From NCBI RefSeq assembly GCF_030413615.1, contig NZ_CP129236.1:356001-420000 (forward strand): a stretch of DNA of 64,000 nucleotides, in the 5' to 3' direction. The position numbers and the translations under genes are program-made. Below the pieces are notes generated by a model, which had not been told where the DNA came from, made no database searches, and saw nothing but the letters and a program-made list of their open reading frames with translations. The DNA is from Planococcus shixiaomingii. GTDB lineage: Bacteria > Bacillota > Bacilli > Bacillales_A > Planococcaceae. This document shows, in pieces, positions 16,557 to 24,499 of this stretch; the first letter of the stretch is position 1; every line of letters starts with the position of its first letter.

Positions 16557-17405
16557 ATGGATCCGTATGGAGAGAAAAAACTCATAAGCCCGTTGCATAA
16601 AAAAGCGGCTCGGCCTGAAGAATCTGTAGAACAAATAAAGATGGAAACTCCACGACAACCAGAACCGCCAATGGTGCCTGCGGAAGAAGACACGCATTTG
16701 GAAACCTTGATTGATCATCTAGGAGAATTAAGGAAGCAGCTTATCAAAAGCGCTTTTGTTTTCTTATTCTTTTTAATCGTAGTATTTTCTACAATCAACT
16801 ACTGGTTTCCTTATGTTGTAAAAGGACATGATTTGGTCATTTTAGGACCCATGGAAGTTATCAGGTTTTATACATCTATATCCATGACATTGGCTCTTGG
16901 GCTTTCGTTGCCTTTCCTTTGCTATTTCTTATGGCAATTTGTGAAACCGGGATTAAAAGAGGAAGAATCGAAATTCATCGGCTTGTATTCGCCGGTTATG
17001 CTTTTCCTTTTTCTTATCGGTGTCGCTTTCGGCTATTTTGTGGTCAATCCACTGAGCTACAATTTTTTGCTTGGAATGGGAGCGGTCAATTTTGCGGTAA
17101 TGATTTCAGCGAGCGAATATATCCATTTCTTAATCATCACTACCGTTCCATTAGGCTTGATGTTTGAATTGCCGATTGTCGCTTTGTTTCTATCTTCAAT
17201 CGGATTGCTTACTTCAGCTAATATGAAAAAAATTCGAAAATGGTCCTATTTGGTTATCACAATCGTAGCTGCTGTCATCACACCACCTGACTTTCTTAGC
17301 CAATTTATTATTATGATTCCAATGATCATTTTATACGAAACAAGCATTTACTTGATCAAGCGCATTGAAACAAAAAAAGCGAATATGGAATCATCCGCTG
17401 TCTAA
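16557..17405 (+). CDS. tatC: Twin-arginine translocase subunit TatC, with N-terminal extension
   Basis: A 282-residue polytopic membrane protein with six helices. 'LIDHLGELRKQLIKSAFVF' marks the usual TatC N-terminus and 'FELPIVALFLSSIGLLTS' and 'AVITPPDFLSQFIIMIPMIILYE' are conserved family blocks. About 50 hydrophilic residues rich in Pro, Glu and Lys precede the usual start, making it longer than typical TatC (around 240-250). The ATG at 16557 has AAGGTGG in front of it and lies 10 bases after tatA, so the extension appears to be translated. Final gene of the four-gene operon. Confidence 0.92.
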   Translation: MDPYGEKKLISPLHKKAARPEESVEQIKMETPRQPEPPMVPAEEDTHLETLIDHLGELRKQLIKSAFVFLFFLIVVFSTINYWFPYVVKGHDLVILGPMEVIRFYTSISMTLALGLSLPFLCYFLWQFVKPGLKEEESKFIGLYSPVMLFLFLIGVAFGYFVVNPLSYNFLLGMGAVNFAVMISASEYIHFLIITTVPLGLMFELPIVALFLSSIGLLTSANMKKIRKWSYLVITIVAAVITPPDFLSQFIIMIPMIILYETSIYLIKRIETKKANMESSAV

Positions 17406-17410
17406 AGGAA

Positions 17411-17449
17411 GAAAGAGGCTGTGCAATTACACAGTCTCTTTCTCTTTTT
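17411..17449 (+). terminator. Terminator of the Tat/dehydrogenase operon
   Basis: AAAGAGGCTGTG (17412-17423) pairs with CACAGTCTCTTT (17430-17441), followed by CTCTTTTT. Confidence 0.85.
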
Positions 17450-17566
17450 GAAAGAAAATTCCGATTATAAAGTGGAATTCGTTAGGAAACTCCTATACAC
17501 TGAAAAAGAACACGAAGAAATTAACGATAATCAGCAAACTACATACCATAATGAGGAGGCTACAAA

Positions 17567-18040
17567 ATGACCGTAAAATTAAGGGAAATCAAAGATTTAA
17601 CAACGGTAGATGTCTCGAATTTAGTGGAGGAAAGCGAAGCTGAAGGATATCGTTTTCTTAAGCGATTGGTCAGCCAATATGAAGATGGCACCAATACGTT
17701 CAATAAAGCAGGAGAAGTGCTATATGGTGTGTGGGATGACAAAGAACAGTTAGTAGCCATCGGCGGTTTAAACCGCGATCCTTATTCAACTAAAGGCGGC
17801 ATCGGAAGGCTTCGCCGGTTCTATATTTCGCAGCATGTACGCAGGCAAGGCATCGGCACAATGCTGTTAAAAGCAATCGTCGATCATGGCCGCGGCCATT
17901 TTAACGAAGTTGTGGTGCGGACGGATTCTGCTACTGCAGATGCTTTTTACCGGGCCAATGGATTTTCTGCAGACCTTGGACTGCCGGAAGCCACGCATAG
18001 TCTTCGGTTAGATGACGCTTACAGTAAAGCAGCTGAATAA
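17567..18040 (+). CDS. GNAT-family N-acetyltransferase
   Basis: A 157-residue acetyltransferase. 'LRRFYISQHVRRQGIGTMLLKAIVDHGR' (about residues 84-111) contains the acetyl-CoA-binding R-x-x-G-x-G/A loop, followed by 'VVVRTDSATADAFYRANGF', the typical last strand and helix. Substrate cannot be predicted. GAGGAGG precedes the ATG. Monocistronic with a terminator. Confidence 0.85.
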   Translation: MTVKLREIKDLTTVDVSNLVEESEAEGYRFLKRLVSQYEDGTNTFNKAGEVLYGVWDDKEQLVAIGGLNRDPYSTKGGIGRLRRFYISQHVRRQGIGTMLLKAIVDHGRGHFNEVVVRTDSATADAFYRANGFSADLGLPEATHSLRLDDAYSKAAE

Positions 18041-18063
18041 AAATAAAATAAATAGATGGAACT

Positions 18064-18091
18064 AGCGGTTTGCAATGGCAAGCCGTTTTTT
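18064..18091 (+). terminator. Intrinsic terminator
   Basis: AGCGGTTTGC (18064-18073) pairs with GCAAGCCGTT (18079-18088) including G-T pairs, then a T run. Confidence 0.75.
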
Positions 18092-18119
18092 CTCGTGAAG
18101 ATAACAGGGGGAACGACAG

Positions 18120-18626
18120 ATGAGAAGAGTGACTGTGACTGACTATAACCCGGAGTGGGAAACCCAATTTGAATTAGCCGCAGCTGAAATTCGAAAAGTT
18201 TTGGGTGAAGAATGCGTGGCAGTTTATCATATTGGCAGCACCTCGGTTCAAGGACTGGCCGCAAAACCGGTAATTGATTTGATGCCAGTGGTAAGAGACA
18301 TTCAAAAAATCGATCGTTTCAATGAAGAAATGGCTAAAATCGGCTTTGTTGCCAAAGGGGAAAATGGGCTTACGGGCAGGCGGTATTTCCAAAAAGGCGG
18401 GGATGAGCGAACACATCACGTTCACGTATATCAAGAAGGGAACAAAGAAATAGCACGCCATTTGGTTTTCTGTAATTATCTTAGAGAAAACCCCCGGGTA
18501 GCAGAAGAATATGGTACGTTAAAAAAGAAATTAGCTAAAGAGCATCCTTATGATATTCAGAAGTATATTGAAGGAAAAGAGCCGTTAGTGATTCAAATTG
18601 AAAAACGAGCAATGGGAGAGATTTGA
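18120..18626 (+). CDS. GrpB-family protein (UPF0157, nucleotidyltransferase fold)
   Basis: A 168-residue protein. 'VTDYNPEWETQFELAAAEI' at the start, 'VYHIGSTSVQGLAAKPVIDLMPVV' (about residues 39-62) and 'HHVHVYQEG' are the three diagnostic blocks of the GrpB family, whose fold is that of minimal nucleotidyltransferases (GS-T-S and D-x-D-like residues). Cellular role is not established for the family. Its stop overlaps the NUDIX start, so both are translated together. Confidence 0.88.
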   Translation: MRRVTVTDYNPEWETQFELAAAEIRKVLGEECVAVYHIGSTSVQGLAAKPVIDLMPVVRDIQKIDRFNEEMAKIGFVAKGENGLTGRRYFQKGGDERTHHVHVYQEGNKEIARHLVFCNYLRENPRVAEEYGTLKKKLAKEHPYDIQKYIEGKEPLVIQIEKRAMGEI

Positions 18627-19039
18627 TGGAAATGTCGAACTGGAAAGGCGCGGCAGGCGTCTGCGTCAACGAAAAAAACGAAGTATTGCTAGTGCTGCAA
18701 GGGCCTCCTGGAGAAGAGAAAAAATGGGGAGTGCCATCAGGGGGACAAGAAGCGGGAGAAACGCTACAAGAAAGCTGCGAGCGGGAATTCGCGGAGGAAA
18801 CAGGTTTGACGGTTCGGGCTCTTGAAGAACTTATGGTGAAAAGCGGAACTTATGAAGATGCCGCTGTATCGTTTGAGCTCCATTATTTTGAAGTGGAAGT
18901 GACGGGCGGAGAAATTACTTTACTTGAAGGCGATGAATGGATTGCGGAGGTCGCCTGGAAACCGATTAGTGAACTTTCGGAGTTGGATTTGGCTTATCCG
19001 GACGATATTCCGCTAATCCAATCGCTAGTCAAAAACTAA
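18626..19039 (+). CDS. NUDIX hydrolase
   Basis: A 137-residue hydrolase. The Nudix box is clear: 'GGQEAGETLQESCEREFAEETGL' (G-x5-E-x7-R-E-x-x-E-E-x-G), about residues 38-60, binding a divalent cation for cleavage of nucleoside diphosphates linked to another moiety. The ATG at 18626 overlaps the GrpB stop by one base and has GGGAGAG upstream; a TTG three bases earlier is less likely. Substrate is unknown. Confidence 0.88.
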   Translation: MEMSNWKGAAGVCVNEKNEVLLVLQGPPGEEKKWGVPSGGQEAGETLQESCEREFAEETGLTVRALEELMVKSGTYEDAAVSFELHYFEVEVTGGEITLLEGDEWIAEVAWKPISELSELDLAYPDDIPLIQSLVKN

Positions 19040-19129
19040 GGAGAATGAAAAACTGCACTTTATTCGCAAGATTATAATAAAAGAAAAGCGGGTATTTAAA
19101 GAGTAACCACATTTCTAGGAGGAGCACCA

Positions 19130-19306
19130 ATGAAGAAAGACGATCATGAAGGCGAAGAGCTGATTCCGAGAGTTGAGCCGCATCGAGATACGCCGCCACA
19201 GCCTGAAAAGGATTTTGAATTGTTGCCGGACAAAGACCTGGAGTATAGAGAAAATTCGAATCAAAAGTATAGAGACACTGGCCAAAGTGACGATAGCGAT
19301 AAGTAA
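19130..19306 (+). CDS. Small hydrophilic protein, 58 residues
   Basis: An open frame of 58 codons with a strong AGGAGGA site 6 bases before the ATG and a terminator abutting its stop. The product is highly charged and proline-containing (MKKDDHEGEELIPRVEPHRD...), without a membrane segment or cysteine. No family was recognised. A TATAAT element lies about 60 bases upstream. The start signal and terminator make it a likely real gene despite its length. Confidence 0.6.
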   Translation: MKKDDHEGEELIPRVEPHRDTPPQPEKDFELLPDKDLEYRENSNQKYRDTGQSDDSDK

Positions 19307-19333
19307 AGCAAGCCTGCGGCGGCTTGCTTTTTC
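19305..19333 (+). terminator. Intrinsic terminator
   Basis: AAAGCAAGCC (19305-19314) pairs with GGCTTGCTTT (19321-19330). Confidence 0.8.
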
Positions 19334-19354
19334 GATATTGAAAAGGGGTGATTC

Positions 19355-20296
19355 ATGATGCCACAGCACGCATTCAAAGATGCAATTTGGCAAGAAGGGG
19401 ATTTAGATGAACTGAATTTCCAGACTTTCATGCCGACAAATAAGGTAATGCATTCATGGATTAAGGAATGCGGAGAAATTACAGTCAACGTTTTACATAC
19501 TGAAACTTCCAATCCTGGCCATGAAGCTATTTGGGGCTCGTTAGTATTCAGGCAAAGCCAGCAGCAGCGAAGTGCCAAAGATGTCTTTCATTTTTACTTA
19601 TCCAGGGAGGCATTGGTGACGAACGAACTGGCTTTTGAAACAGACGAAGACCTGGACGAAGAAGCCATTCTTAGGCAAATGCAAAATGCTTCTTCTTCAA
19701 TCGAACTTATGATGATTATGCTTGGGAAAATGTCCAATGCCATCCTGCGGAAAATTGACCTTTTCGAAGAACGGCTCCACAATTTATTGTGGGCAATCGA
19801 AGAAAAAAACAATAGACAGACATTTGAGGAAATCCAGAGCGTCCGCCATGAGATTTTTTTGTGGAAACATCTTGTTATTGGCTTTTTGGAAATTAAAATG
19901 GCTATACCGGAAGTGTTTGGAAAAGCGGTGCAAGAAGAGCCGGAATTTTACCGCACATCTACGCGAATAGACCGTTGCTCAATGTTGGTCGAGTCATATG
20001 AAGATGAAATCAATAACTTGGTTGACATGGAAAACGTACTTGCCAGTTATCGAGGAAATGAAATTGCTAAAACGTTGACAGTCTTGGCGACCCTGTTCAC
20101 TCCCCTCATGGCATTTGGTGGATTATGGGGGATGAATTTCATTAATATGCCGGAACTGCAGTTGTCATTTGGTTACCCCATTGCTCTTACCATTATTATC
20201 ACAACAACTGTAGTTTTGTATCTTTACTTGAAGAGACGCGGCTGGATCGGCGATGTCTTGAAAACTGCCGATCCGAAGTCGAAATACAACGCTTAG
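19355..20296 (+). CDS. CorA-family divalent cation transporter
   Basis: A 313-residue protein with a large N-terminal cytosolic domain and two C-terminal transmembrane helices. The pore signature G-M-N lies in 'GGLWGMNFINMPEL' (around residue 263), with 'LTVLATLFTPLMAFG' as the first pore helix. This is the CorA family of magnesium (or cobalt/nickel) channels; the second helix ends in 'YLKRRGWI' as usual. AAAAGGGGTG precedes the double ATG (19355/19358). Monocistronic. Confidence 0.9.
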   Translation: MMPQHAFKDAIWQEGDLDELNFQTFMPTNKVMHSWIKECGEITVNVLHTETSNPGHEAIWGSLVFRQSQQQRSAKDVFHFYLSREALVTNELAFETDEDLDEEAILRQMQNASSSIELMMIMLGKMSNAILRKIDLFEERLHNLLWAIEEKNNRQTFEEIQSVRHEIFLWKHLVIGFLEIKMAIPEVFGKAVQEEPEFYRTSTRIDRCSMLVESYEDEINNLVDMENVLASYRGNEIAKTLTVLATLFTPLMAFGGLWGMNFINMPELQLSFGYPIALTIIITTTVVLYLYLKRRGWIGDVLKTADPKSKYNA

Positions 20297-20303
20297 TAAC
20301 AGG

Positions 20304-20330
20304 AAAACGGGAATCAGCATTCCCGTTTTT
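20304..20330 (+). terminator. Intrinsic terminator
   Basis: AAAACGGGAAT / ATTCCCGTTTT perfect stem with a four-base loop and T run. Confidence 0.85.
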
Positions 20331-20373
20331 GCTGTCTTTTTTGTTTTTAAACAAAAGAATATTCTGATTTCTA

Positions 20374-20402
20374 TTGACTGCTTTCTTCGCTTCGCCTATT
20401 AT
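20374..20402 (+). promoter_or_regulatory. Promoter of the ABC-F leader transcript
   Basis: TTGACT (20374-20379) and TATTAT (20397-20402) with a 17-bp spacer, 30 bp upstream of the leader peptide start. Confidence 0.65.
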
Positions 20403-20431
20403 AAAAGAAATGAACGAAGGAGGTGGGTAAG

Positions 20432-20569
20432 ATGAATCATACTGGTAAGCGCATGACGGATTGCGAAGAATATTTGTACATCCTTCATGGCGTCTTTTTC
20501 ACTGGAGTAGCTGCAAGGGACAAGTCTGTCCTTTTTCAGACAACTGCATGGAGTGAAAATAACCAGTAA
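20432..20569 (+). CDS. Leader peptide of the ABC-F gene (45 residues)
   Basis: ATG at 20432 with a near-perfect AAGGAGGTG site at 20418-20425. The 45-residue product starts MNHTGKRMTDCEEYLYIL and has no recognisable domain. Its coding sequence holds the RNA segments that can pair with each other (AGTCTG 20523-20528 with CAGAC 20537-20541) or with the downstream terminator (CAGAC and GCATG 20546-20550 with 20604-20613). Together with the terminator before the ABC-F gene this is the layout of a translation-dependent attenuator. The peptide's sequence itself is not a known stalling motif to me. Confidence 0.6.
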   Translation: MNHTGKRMTDCEEYLYILHGVFFTGVAARDKSVLFQTTAWSENNQ

Positions 20570-20596
20570 GAGACATCTGCCTACGAACGGATTTAC

Positions 20597-20629
20597 AAAA
20601 GGGCATGCGTCTGTGCATGCTCTTTTTTG
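20597..20629 (+). terminator. Attenuator terminator in front of the ABC-F gene
   Basis: AAAAGGGCATGC (20597-20608) pairs with GCATGCTCTTTT (20615-20626), then Ts. It lies between the leader peptide and the ABC-F start at 20665, so it must be bypassed for expression. Loop and left arm (CATGCGTCTG, 20604-20613) can instead pair with the leader coding region. Confidence 0.75.
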
Positions 20630-20664
20630 TATGGCTACGTCTCTTCAACGAAAGGGAGAGAACG

Positions 20665-22299
20665 ATGATTATTAGCCAATTTCAACAAATTATGTGCCAT
20701 TTCGCAACACAAAAATTATTCAACCATATAAAAGGAGAAGTTGCGGAAGGGCAGCGGATCGGCTTGGTAGGGCGCAATGGCGAAGGGAAAACAACCTTGC
20801 TGAATGTGCTGGCCGGCAATTTGCAGCCGACTGAAGGATCAGTGACCTGGAAAAAAGGAAGTGCTATCGGATTATTAAAGCAATCTCCAGACGAAGCGGG
20901 AGAGTTGACGGTTTACGAATTGCTTTCGGCTGTCTTTTCAGAACTTGCGGCTATCCAAGACCAGTTGGCAACTATGGAAAAGGGGATGGCAACAGCTTCT
21001 CCGGAAGAAATGGAACGGCTGCTCTTACGTTACGGTAAGGTTCAGGATGACTTTATTCAGCGGGGCGGTTATGAAATCGACGTCCGAATCGATCAAGTGC
21101 TGAATGGGTTGAAAATCAAACAATTGAAGTTCGAGGAGTGGCGGTATTTAAGCGGAGGCGAACGCACGAAGGTAGGTCTCGCCAAGTTGCTGCTGCAAGA
21201 ACCGGATTTGCTGTTGCTTGATGAACCGACCAACCATTTGGATTTGGAAGCTATTGAGTGGCTTGCAGGGTTTATTGCCCATTATAAAGGGACAATTGTG
21301 CTGGTTTCGCATGACCGCTACTTCCTTGATGAAACGGTGACCCACATTTGGGAGCTCGATCAAGGGGATTTGATCCAATACAAAGGAAATTATTCAGCTT
21401 ACGTCAAAGAACGTGAGGCCCGACTGTTGGTTGAATTCCAGCAGTATCAAGACCAGCAAAAGAAAATCCAGAAAATGAAAGAAACAATCAAGCGGCTGAA
21501 AGAATGGGCGAACCGGGCGAATCCGCCAAACGCGGGAATGCACAGAAGAGCCAAGAGTATGGAGAAAGCACTGGCGCGAATCGAAGTGCTGGATCGGCCT
21601 GTGTTGTCGAAAAAACAGATGGCGCTTGATTTTCAAACGAAAGACCGAAGCGGTAAAGATGTGGTGCGGATGGAAGATGTGTGGAAAGAGTTCGGTGATC
21701 GGATTTTATTCCATGATGTTTCCCTGCATATCCGCTATGGAGAACGCGTGGCGATTGTCGGATCCAACGGAACGGGGAAAACTACGCTGCTGAATATGAT
21801 TTTGGGTAGGGAATCTGTGGATGCGGGAGAAATTCGGCTTGGCAGTGGCCTGTCGATCGGCTATTTGTCTCAACATACGCTCGAAATGGACAATGACCGG
21901 ACAATCATCCAAGAATTTCGAGATGTCGTTCCGGTTTCCGAGTATGATGCCCGGCCGCTGTTGGCGAAATTTTTGTTTTTTGGCAATATGGTGTTTCAAC
22001 CGGTCCGACAATTAAGCGGTGGAGAGCGGATGCGGCTCAGATTGGCCCAGCTGATGCATATGAACCACAACTTGCTTGTTTTAGACGAACCGACCAACCA
22101 TCTAGATTTAGAAGCGAAAGAAGTTATGGAAGAAGCACTCGCTGATTTTCCGGGAACCATCATTTCAGTCTCGCATGACCGCTATTTCCTGGACAAACTT
22201 TTTCCTGTAACCTATTGGCTGCATAACGAAACGATCGAGCGCTTTGACGGAAACTACACTTTTGCGAGAGAAAAGAAAAAAGCGGTAGCGGTCAAGTAA
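20665..22299 (+). CDS. ABC-F family ATPase, probable ribosomal-protection (antibiotic resistance) type
   Basis: A 544-residue soluble protein with two ABC ATPase domains and no membrane segments. Domain 1: Walker A 'GRNGEGKTT', signature 'LSGGERTK', Walker B 'LLLDEPTNHLDLE'. A charged, coiled linker follows ('QQKKIQKMKETIKRLKEWANRANPP'), then domain 2 with 'GSNGTGKTT', 'LSGGERMRLRLAQ' and 'LVLDEPTNHLDLEAK'. Tandem NBDs with a long interdomain linker define ABC-F translation factors, which bind the ribosomal E site. The drug-attenuator-like leader favours a resistance role (lincosamide/pleuromutilin/macrolide type) over housekeeping, but the subfamily is not settled. The ATG at 20665 follows AAAGGGAGAG. 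Confidence 0.85.
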   Translation: MIISQFQQIMCHFATQKLFNHIKGEVAEGQRIGLVGRNGEGKTTLLNVLAGNLQPTEGSVTWKKGSAIGLLKQSPDEAGELTVYELLSAVFSELAAIQDQLATMEKGMATASPEEMERLLLRYGKVQDDFIQRGGYEIDVRIDQVLNGLKIKQLKFEEWRYLSGGERTKVGLAKLLLQEPDLLLLDEPTNHLDLEAIEWLAGFIAHYKGTIVLVSHDRYFLDETVTHIWELDQGDLIQYKGNYSAYVKEREARLLVEFQQYQDQQKKIQKMKETIKRLKEWANRANPPNAGMHRRAKSMEKALARIEVLDRPVLSKKQMALDFQTKDRSGKDVVRMEDVWKEFGDRILFHDVSLHIRYGERVAIVGSNGTGKTTLLNMILGRESVDAGEIRLGSGLSIGYLSQHTLEMDNDRTIIQEFRDVVPVSEYDARPLLAKFLFFGNMVFQPVRQLSGGERMRLRLAQLMHMNHNLLVLDEPTNHLDLEAKEVMEEALADFPGTIISVSHDRYFLDKLFPVTYWLHNETIERFDGNYTFAREKKKAVAVK

Positions 22300-22385
22300 G
22301 CCTAAATTAAAAAAGCGGCAGGAATACTTTTGTGCAATAATGGGTATAGAGTAAACACTAAAATTGACTAATAAGGTGGAACGCT

Positions 22386-23147
22386 ATGCCCGCATTAGGA
22401 ACGATACCCCAGAACATTTCGCTGTTGAACGCATTGGATTATATTGGTGAAACCATAATAATCGCGGACAACTCATATGCAATAAGATGGATGAATTCAG
22501 AGGCCTGCAGATTGCTGTCTGAAGTTGTGCCATTATTCGGTTTGAAGGATTGCCAGGAGCTTATCGGCATGAACATGGATGCGTTCCATAAACAGCCGGA
22601 GCACCAACGACAGCTCATGGAAAAGCTGGATGATGTCCATCGTTCACGGATTAATATTCGCAATGAATTTGTGACGGACATTATTGTCACGCCGATTAAA
22701 AACGCTGAAAAAGAAATCGAAGGCTATATAGTCATGTTAATGGATGTCACGACACAGGCAGAAGAGCAAAAGCGCAGTGAAAAGCTTATCAAACAATTGT
22801 CCATTCCCATCCTTCATATATGGGAGAAAACCATTGCGTTGCCTCTTATCGGAGAGTTCGACAAATACCGATCGGACCAGCTGCTGGCAACGGTATTGAT
22901 GGAGTGCTCAGAAAAAGGCATTGAACATGTGCTTGTCGATTTGAGCGGGATAACAGAATTTGAAGATCAGGTCCATTATCAGATCCAAATGCTGACAGAC
23001 AGTTTGAAACTGATAGGAACCGATTGCATCCTGGTCGGCATCAGCCCTAAACTTGCAATGTCCATTGTGTCGCTTGAAAGCAATACAAAAACGTTCAGTA
23101 CGGCATATCAAGGATTAAAGTATATTATCAACCAAAAAGAAAAATAA
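22386..23147 (+). CDS. PAS-STAS domain protein (RsbR-like)
   Basis: A 253-residue cytosolic protein. The N-terminal half is a PAS domain ('GETIIIADNSYAIRWMNSEACRLL' ... 'PIKNAEKEIEGYIVMLMDVT'). After a helical linker, 'QLSIPILHIWEKTIALPLIGEFD' opens a STAS domain like those of the RsbR stressosome proteins. The first regulatory Ser/Thr position is Ser in 'VDLSGITEFEDQV', but the usual following D-T is changed to E-D. No kinase or phosphatase partner lies nearby. A sensor feeding the stress response is the likely role. GGTGGA precedes the ATG. Confidence 0.75.
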   Translation: MPALGTIPQNISLLNALDYIGETIIIADNSYAIRWMNSEACRLLSEVVPLFGLKDCQELIGMNMDAFHKQPEHQRQLMEKLDDVHRSRINIRNEFVTDIIVTPIKNAEKEIEGYIVMLMDVTTQAEEQKRSEKLIKQLSIPILHIWEKTIALPLIGEFDKYRSDQLLATVLMECSEKGIEHVLVDLSGITEFEDQVHYQIQMLTDSLKLIGTDCILVGISPKLAMSIVSLESNTKTFSTAYQGLKYIINQKEK

Positions 23148-23182
23148 AAAAGCTTATCCATTAAAACGGATAAGCTTTTATT
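23147..23182. terminator. Bidirectional terminator
   Basis: AAAAGCTTATCC (23148-23159) pairs with GGATAAGCTTTT (23168-23179) between convergent genes, with A and T runs on both sides. Confidence 0.85.
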
Positions 23183-23501
23183 TTGTTTGGATTGGTTCCA
23201 CCCAAACTTGGGACCAGTTTTGGATTTCATCCATTACAGGTTTTAAGGAAATGCCTTTTTCGGTTAATTGATACTCAATCCGTACGGGTGTTTCAGGATA
23301 AACAGTGCGGGTAACAAGGCCACTCGTTTCTAAATTCTTCAATCGTTCTGACAAGAGGCGGCCGCTTATTCCAATGGCTTCGGTTAATTGGCTAAAGCGC
23401 TGAGGCCCGGACAATAATTGATATATGATTAAGCCGGTCCAACGCTGGCTCAAAATTGAAATTGCACTTTCAAATCTCGGACAAATAACGGAAGTATCCA
23501 T
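23178..23501 (-). CDS. HxlR/DUF24-family redox-sensing repressor (YodB/CatR-like)
   Basis: A 107-residue winged-helix protein. The N-terminal 'SVICPRFESAISILSQRWTGLIIYQLL' includes a cysteine at residue 7 in the same place as the redox-active cysteine of Bacillus YodB and CatR, and 'GRLLSERLKNLETSGLVTRTVYPETPVRIEYQLTEKG' is the wing region. Such proteins repress quinone/catechol-detoxification genes until the cysteine is alkylated or oxidised. The catE-like gene is divergently placed next to it, with dyad sites between. The ATG at 23501 is preferred to one upstream because AAAGGAGTGA lies before it. Confidence 0.85.
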   Translation of the reverse strand: MDTSVICPRFESAISILSQRWTGLIIYQLLSGPQRFSQLTEAIGISGRLLSERLKNLETSGLVTRTVYPETPVRIEYQLTEKGISLKPVMDEIQNWSQVWVEPIQTK

Positions 23502-23562
23502 TTTTATCACTCCTTTCTTATATAATAGCAAAAACTATTGTAAATTAAAAGAATATAGTTAC

Positions 23563-23610
23563 TTGACAACCTGATGTTATTAAAATATCATAGGTTACAT
23601 AAAGTAACTA
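23563..23610 (+). promoter_or_regulatory. catE promoter with TTAC-N5-GTAA operator
   Basis: TTGACA (23563-23568) and TATCAT (23586-23591) with a 17-bp spacer form a near-consensus promoter. A dyad GTTAC-ATAAA-GTAAC (about 23594-23608) covers the transcription start. A further TAGTTACTT at 23556-23564, overlapping the -35, is an inverted copy of AAGTAACTA at 23602-23610. The sites fit binding by the divergent HxlR-family repressor. Confidence 0.7.
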
Positions 23611-23631
23611 AAGAGAAAAGAGGAATTGCAT

Positions 23632-24483
23632 ATGAACTTTCATCAAAAACCAGTTACTCATGTGAGTGAAGTGGGATTAAAAGTACTGGACCTAAACAAG
23701 ATGATTCAATTTTATACAGAAACGATTGGATTTGACTTAATTGCTAAAACGGACAAGAAAGCTGAACTTGGCGCAGGAGGCACCACGCTATTAGTATTGG
23801 AAACGATCGATGGATTAACGCCGAAACGTGAGCGTTATGCGGGGCTTTATCATTTTGCCATTTTGCTCCCGGACCGGAAAGAACTCGGGAAAATCTTGCT
23901 TCACCTTCATCAGCGCGGGATTCAACTCGGCTCTTCAGACCACTTAGTAAGCGAAGCGCTGTACTTATCAGACCCTGAAGATAACGGCATTGAAATTTAC
24001 CGTGACCGTGAAGCGGAAGAATGGGATTGGAACAACGACGAAGTCAAGATGGCTGTCGATCCATTAGATGCAGAGGGCGTTGTTAGAGCGGCGCAGGAAT
24101 CTGGAGAAACGTGGCAAGGCATGCCGGCTAATACCGTGATGGGGCATATTCATTTGCACGTGTCGGACTTAGCGCAGGCGGAACGTTTCTATATGGAAGG
24201 TCTTGGATTTGAAGTTGTAACAACAATGGGGCGCCAGGCATTGTTTATCGCCGATCAAAAATATCATCACCATATCGGCTTGAATATTTGGAACGGCGTC
24301 GGCATTCCAGCACTTCCGGAAAAAACAGCCGGGTTGAATTACTACACCCTCAAATTTGATGACGAAAACAAACGAAACGCTGTAACGGCACAGCTGCGTG
24401 AAATCGGCGCAGAAGTGGCAGAGGAAAGCGATTATCTAGTAACAAAAGATCCAGCAGGAAATGCGATCCGTTTGGTCGTTTAA
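23632..24483 (+). CDS. catE: Catechol-2,3-dioxygenase (VOC family)
   Basis: A 283-residue two-module vicinal-oxygen-chelate enzyme. 'YHFAILLPDRKELGKIL', 'SEALYLSDPEDNGIEIYRDR' and 'MGHIHLHVSDLAQAERFY' with 'YHHHIGLNIW' match Bacillus CatE closely, including metal-ligand His and Glu positions. It opens catechol rings and protects against quinone stress. Start at the ATG 23632 (AGAGGA upstream); an in-frame TTG two codons earlier is less likely. The divergent repressor and dyad operators support quinone/thiol-stress control, as in the Bacillus catDE operon, though no catD is adjacent. Confidence 0.9.
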   Translation: MNFHQKPVTHVSEVGLKVLDLNKMIQFYTETIGFDLIAKTDKKAELGAGGTTLLVLETIDGLTPKRERYAGLYHFAILLPDRKELGKILLHLHQRGIQLGSSDHLVSEALYLSDPEDNGIEIYRDREAEEWDWNNDEVKMAVDPLDAEGVVRAAQESGETWQGMPANTVMGHIHLHVSDLAQAERFYMEGLGFEVVTTMGRQALFIADQKYHHHIGLNIWNGVGIPALPEKTAGLNYYTLKFDDENKRNAVTAQLREIGAEVAEESDYLVTKDPAGNAIRLVV

Positions 24484-24499
24484 TTGAACAAATTGAAAT

